Assembly (NCBI GenBank): GCA_958430865.1
Contig: CAUDNR010004393.1
Location: 1 to 30,883, forward strand
DNA from: Entrophospora sp. SA101
Taxonomy: Eukaryota; Glomeromycota; Glomeromycetes; Entrophosporales; Entrophosporaceae
DNA: 30,883 bases
Direction: 5' to 3'
A model generated the notes under the pieces. That model was not told the DNA's origin and ran no database searches. It saw nothing but the letters and a program-made list of their open reading frames with translations. The translations under genes were made by a program, and so were the position numbers. This document shows, piece by piece, positions 28,162 through 30,883 of the stretch; position 1 is the stretch's first letter, and each line of letters begins with the position of its first letter.

Positions 28162-30004
28162 GATAATTCGTATTATAATAATAATAAATAGACGAAAGAG
28201 ATGAATAACTAAAATATGTAGTCACTGCTACGTGACGAAATTGAATTAAGAAGTACATACATACACTCGCATATTAAATTTTTTTATGTATTGTTTAAAA
28301 TAGATATTTTATTTTTGGGAAAATTTGAAAATCAATATAAACTTATTGATAAAGTTATAAATGAAATGAAGGAACCTACAAGACCGATCTAAAAGATTTA
28401 ATTAACAATTCGTGAATAAATCAGAGAAACGTCAATCGTTTAAAATTATGGGGGACTACCAAAAAATTATATATATATACAGTTCACTCTCTCAATAACG
28501 AACCTTCCTGTCATATATATATTCTTTGTGCCTTTGTTCACTATTACTATAGTATAGCAATAGGAGGAGACGTTCATTATATATATTAAACAAAGGTCAA
28601 AAAATTTTTATACCCAACAAAGGAAAAAATTTATTTCATAAGATACTATCTCATTATTTTTTTTTTCTTTGGATGACATCATCTATAAATTTTCTATTAA
28701 CATCTGCGGTGGCTGTTAGTGGCCCTGATGGTTTGATAAAAGGTTAACTATATTATTATAAAAAATGTTTTTTACCTTGTAAGTATTTATTAAAAACTAA
28801 CATGAAAATTGTATCTTTGACAATTTTTCTGCAAGTTTAACCTGTCAACAGAAATATCTTTTCAAAAAATTTTACAGTTTCAATAATTAATTATTAACGA
28901 AACTAATCATTGAAACCAATTACTATGTTATTGTTGTTGAATGATGTTATATCAAATGTGGTGGCTTTAACAATGATGATAAAAGAAAAAGAAAAATGTT
29001 TGATCAAAATATTTTTTCTAATCATAAAAAAAATTTAGTATGTGTTGTTCAATAACAGTAATCATACAAAAACATTTTACTTACTATACACCAATATTCG
29101 TATGCCTCCAAACTTTCAAAGACATTTTCATCAACAACAACTCCATTACTATATAAAATTTTTTGAAGTTCATGAAAGGCCAAAGGCATTACTTTTAACA
29201 ATTCCTGTCAATCTCTTAGCATCTTACGATTATCCTTAATTACAGCATTTCCCACAACTTCTAGAGATCCTATATACATAGGATACTATTCCATTAATAT
29301 TGACATTGAGTATCCCATCATGATATCGTCCTCTTGATTTAGACAAATCTAGTTGCTAATCACAACGCGTTGCAATGATTGCAACTACCACCATCATTCT
29401 TTTTAATAATAAATAATAACACTAGTTTTTTGCTGTTATAAATCCTTCTTTTTTTTAAAAAATAAAAAAAATGGTGTTATCGTCATACACGTATACACTA
29501 ATCATTTAATTGCGCGTATGAGTTGTACAACACTATTGGCGATTGATTTTTTTGTTGCCACGATTGAAAAATTTTTTTTGGGAAAACAATTTATTTTTTA
29601 CAAGATGAGGAAATGTGAATGTTGCTTGATATGACTCTCCTAAAAAGACAATATGTTGTTTATTAATTAACAGAAGGATACTATTTTTTTTTTTTGTGGG
29701 TCTTTTATTTTATAAAATGTCTTCTTGAAATCAAAATGCAGAGCAGAACTTGTTGTGTATTTAGGTATTTATCACAAGATTCTTGATAAATAAATAGATA
29801 ATTGGTATCGTTTTGCTTTTCATATGATTAATGATAATAATATTAATATTAAAAATATTAAATGTCAAGGCAGTACAACTGTTACAGAAGAAATAGTTCA
29901 ATATGTAATGTTTGATTATTGGAAATCTTACAGACATCAAAGCACACACACACGCTATCTTGAATGCTTTGTGGTCATTCTCACACGTTTCTCATGTTCA
30001 CAAG
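28162..30004. other. Mostly gene-free, with two minus-strand coding-like scraps
   Basis: At 28664-28744 the minus strand reads PFIKPSGPLTATADVNRKFI then DDVIQRKKK and stops. At about 29070-29235 it reads (stop)QELLKVMPLAFHELQKILYS then NGVVVDENVFESLEAYEYW. Both look like protein but belong to no family I recognise, and both are cut by stops. A + frame near 29863 (QGSTTVTEEIVQYVMFDYWK) is similar in quality. The remainder is AT-rich with poly-T tracts. The first few hundred bases should hold the centrin promoter. Confidence 0.4.
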
Positions 30005-30212
30005 GTTAATCTGACCAGCGTGCCCCGATTATACAATGATGTAACTAACTTTCAGGGGGGACATGGCTCTGGAGTTTATCTTCCCCTGGCAACACCTGGA
30101 CTTGCATTACACGGATAAACATGCTGGCTGAAAAGTCACCTGTAACGATCCTACTTTTAGGGTAAAGATGACTGGCTCTGCAACCAAGAAGTTCCGATCC
30201 TGGAGGACTAGT
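30005..30212. repeat. GC-rich island, possible SINE-like or other dispersed repeat
   Basis: About 200 bp of near-balanced base composition with sharp edges in otherwise very AT-rich DNA. It has GGGGGGACATGGCTCTGG, a second TGGCTCTG at 30172, and GTTCCGATCC, which is a poor match to a Pol III B box. A minus frame through it (SRIVTGDFSASMFIRVMQVQ and onward) stays open for 62 codons without resembling a known family. Its nature is unresolved. Confidence 0.35.
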
Positions 30213-30289
30213 ATTAATAAAATAATTTATCATGTTAAGAAGTTCAAGAGAAATATTCTGTGAATTATGTAGTTTTTTTTTAATGCCAC

Positions 30290-30690
30290 TCCACTATATC
30301 TTTTTATACCAAATTTATATTATTACCATTTAACCAAATAGCTTTTGTATATAGTTGCAAATCCACCTTCACCTATCTTTTCGATATTTATTAAGAAATC
30401 CATCAAAGATGATAAGCATAGTCATAATATTTTGTTTCGAGTTGTGCAATTCATCTAATGTTCCATTGCCACTAGTCCATCCTTCAATTAATAACTTTAG
30501 ATCACATGATTGACACCATACTGGATAAGTATTATACCTTGGAGATTCTCCACATCTTTCTTGTCTTTCTTTTGAATATTCATCATTTTGAAGACTTCCA
30601 TCTTCCAAGTAATGTGTGTAATGCATTACAGATATATTCTTTTGTAATTGGATCTTGCGTTAATCCATAAATTTTATATCACGAAACTTA
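30290..30690 (-). pseudogene. Second Tkl-kinase remnant, rearranged
   Basis: From right to left: IYGLTQDPITKEYI, which is a mid-domain kinase motif of this family; a frame change; VMHYTHYLEDGSLQNDEYSK; the Cys domain ERCGESPRYNTYPVWCQSCD; WTSGNGTLDEL; then, after another frame change, INIEKIGEGGFATIYK, the Gly-rich ATP loop. A third one-base shift in the AAAA run leads to AIWLNG and a stop. The order is wrong for one kinase: a piece normally found after the ATP loop precedes the leader, so two kinase copies seem fused. At least three frameshifts make it non-functional. It is the better-preserved leader of the two kinase remnants. Confidence 0.7.
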
Positions 30691-30829
30691 ATATATACAA
30701 ATATCGCAAGTGCTGTTTACATAAAAAATCCTTTTAATTTGTTTTATTTACATGATATTTAATATTAATTGATTACATTTATATTATTTTATGATAATAA
30801 TAATGATAAAGACTACGTAATCCACTCAC

Positions 30830-30883
30830 TAAATATAGTGTTTTCAACCATTCCTTCAACTGCGTGTGATCCAACAGCTTTCT
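30830..30883 (-). CDS. Possible exon running off the window edge
   Basis: The minus strand reads KAVGSHAVEGMVENTIF up to a strong donor GTGAGT at 30829. Composition is protein-like and the donor is good, but the piece is too short to assign and starts outside the window. Confidence 0.35.

Noticed and set aside
1..30883. CRISPR array or bacterial-type operon
   Set aside because: No regularly spaced repeats with unique spacers; genes have introns and eukaryotic families.

Overview
The window looks like nuclear DNA from a very AT-rich, intron-rich fungus, most likely an arbuscular-mycorrhizal fungus (Glomeromycotina, Rhizophagus-like). This rests on recognisable family features: a broken Tkl-type protein kinase with the CxxC / W-T-S-G-N / E-W-I-P-F leader typical of that group's expanded kinome, small introns with GTAAGT-like donors and (C/T)AG acceptors, Asn- and His-rich low-complexity proteins, and dense short inverted-repeat elements. 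The species is an inference; no rRNA or tRNA gene was seen.

Intact genes, exons resolved by eye with phases that close: (1) 4966-6233 (+), a 304-residue PARP-type ADP-ribosyltransferase with an MGNCCCG start (myristoyl/palmitoyl signal) and two tandem CxxC-x11-CxxxC zinc fingers; (2) 7821-8771 (-), a single-pass membrane protein with Pro/Thr- and Asn-rich tracts; (3) 17373-18806 (-), an RRM protein, Nab3/hnRNP C-like, with a His-Asn repeat; (4) 19014-20276 (-), a membrane-anchored ubiquitin-like domain fused to an ADP-ribosyltransferase-like domain; (5) 20521-21120 (-), a 137-residue tail-anchored protein; (6) 24059-25255 (-), a six-exon CIA30/NDUFAF1 complex I assembly factor; (7) 27099-28161 (-), a six-exon centrin.

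Between them lie decaying genes: a Tkl kinase (2217-3396), a 7TM receptor-like piece (6573-7227), a lineage-specific family gene broken by frameshifts and by a MITE (11141-12364), an FG-GAP beta-propeller gene (13139-14393), one SPATA20-like exon (14672-14817), a CstF-64-like remnant (22240-23019) and a second kinase remnant (30290-30690).

Mobile and repeat content is high. It includes two copies of a hAT-like MITE in opposite orientation with perfect 8-bp target duplications, a pogo-like MITE with TA ends, a TTTCGTCGAAA hairpin element carrying a small zinc-ribbon frame, a GTGATGAAATTAATTAC element, perfect and near-perfect palindromes, and many microsatellites.

The most notable biology is two different ADP-ribosyltransferase-fold genes 13 kb apart. 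One is predicted to sit on membranes through lipids and carries zinc fingers; the other is membrane-anchored and carries a built-in ubiquitin-like domain. No operon-like cooperation is implied.
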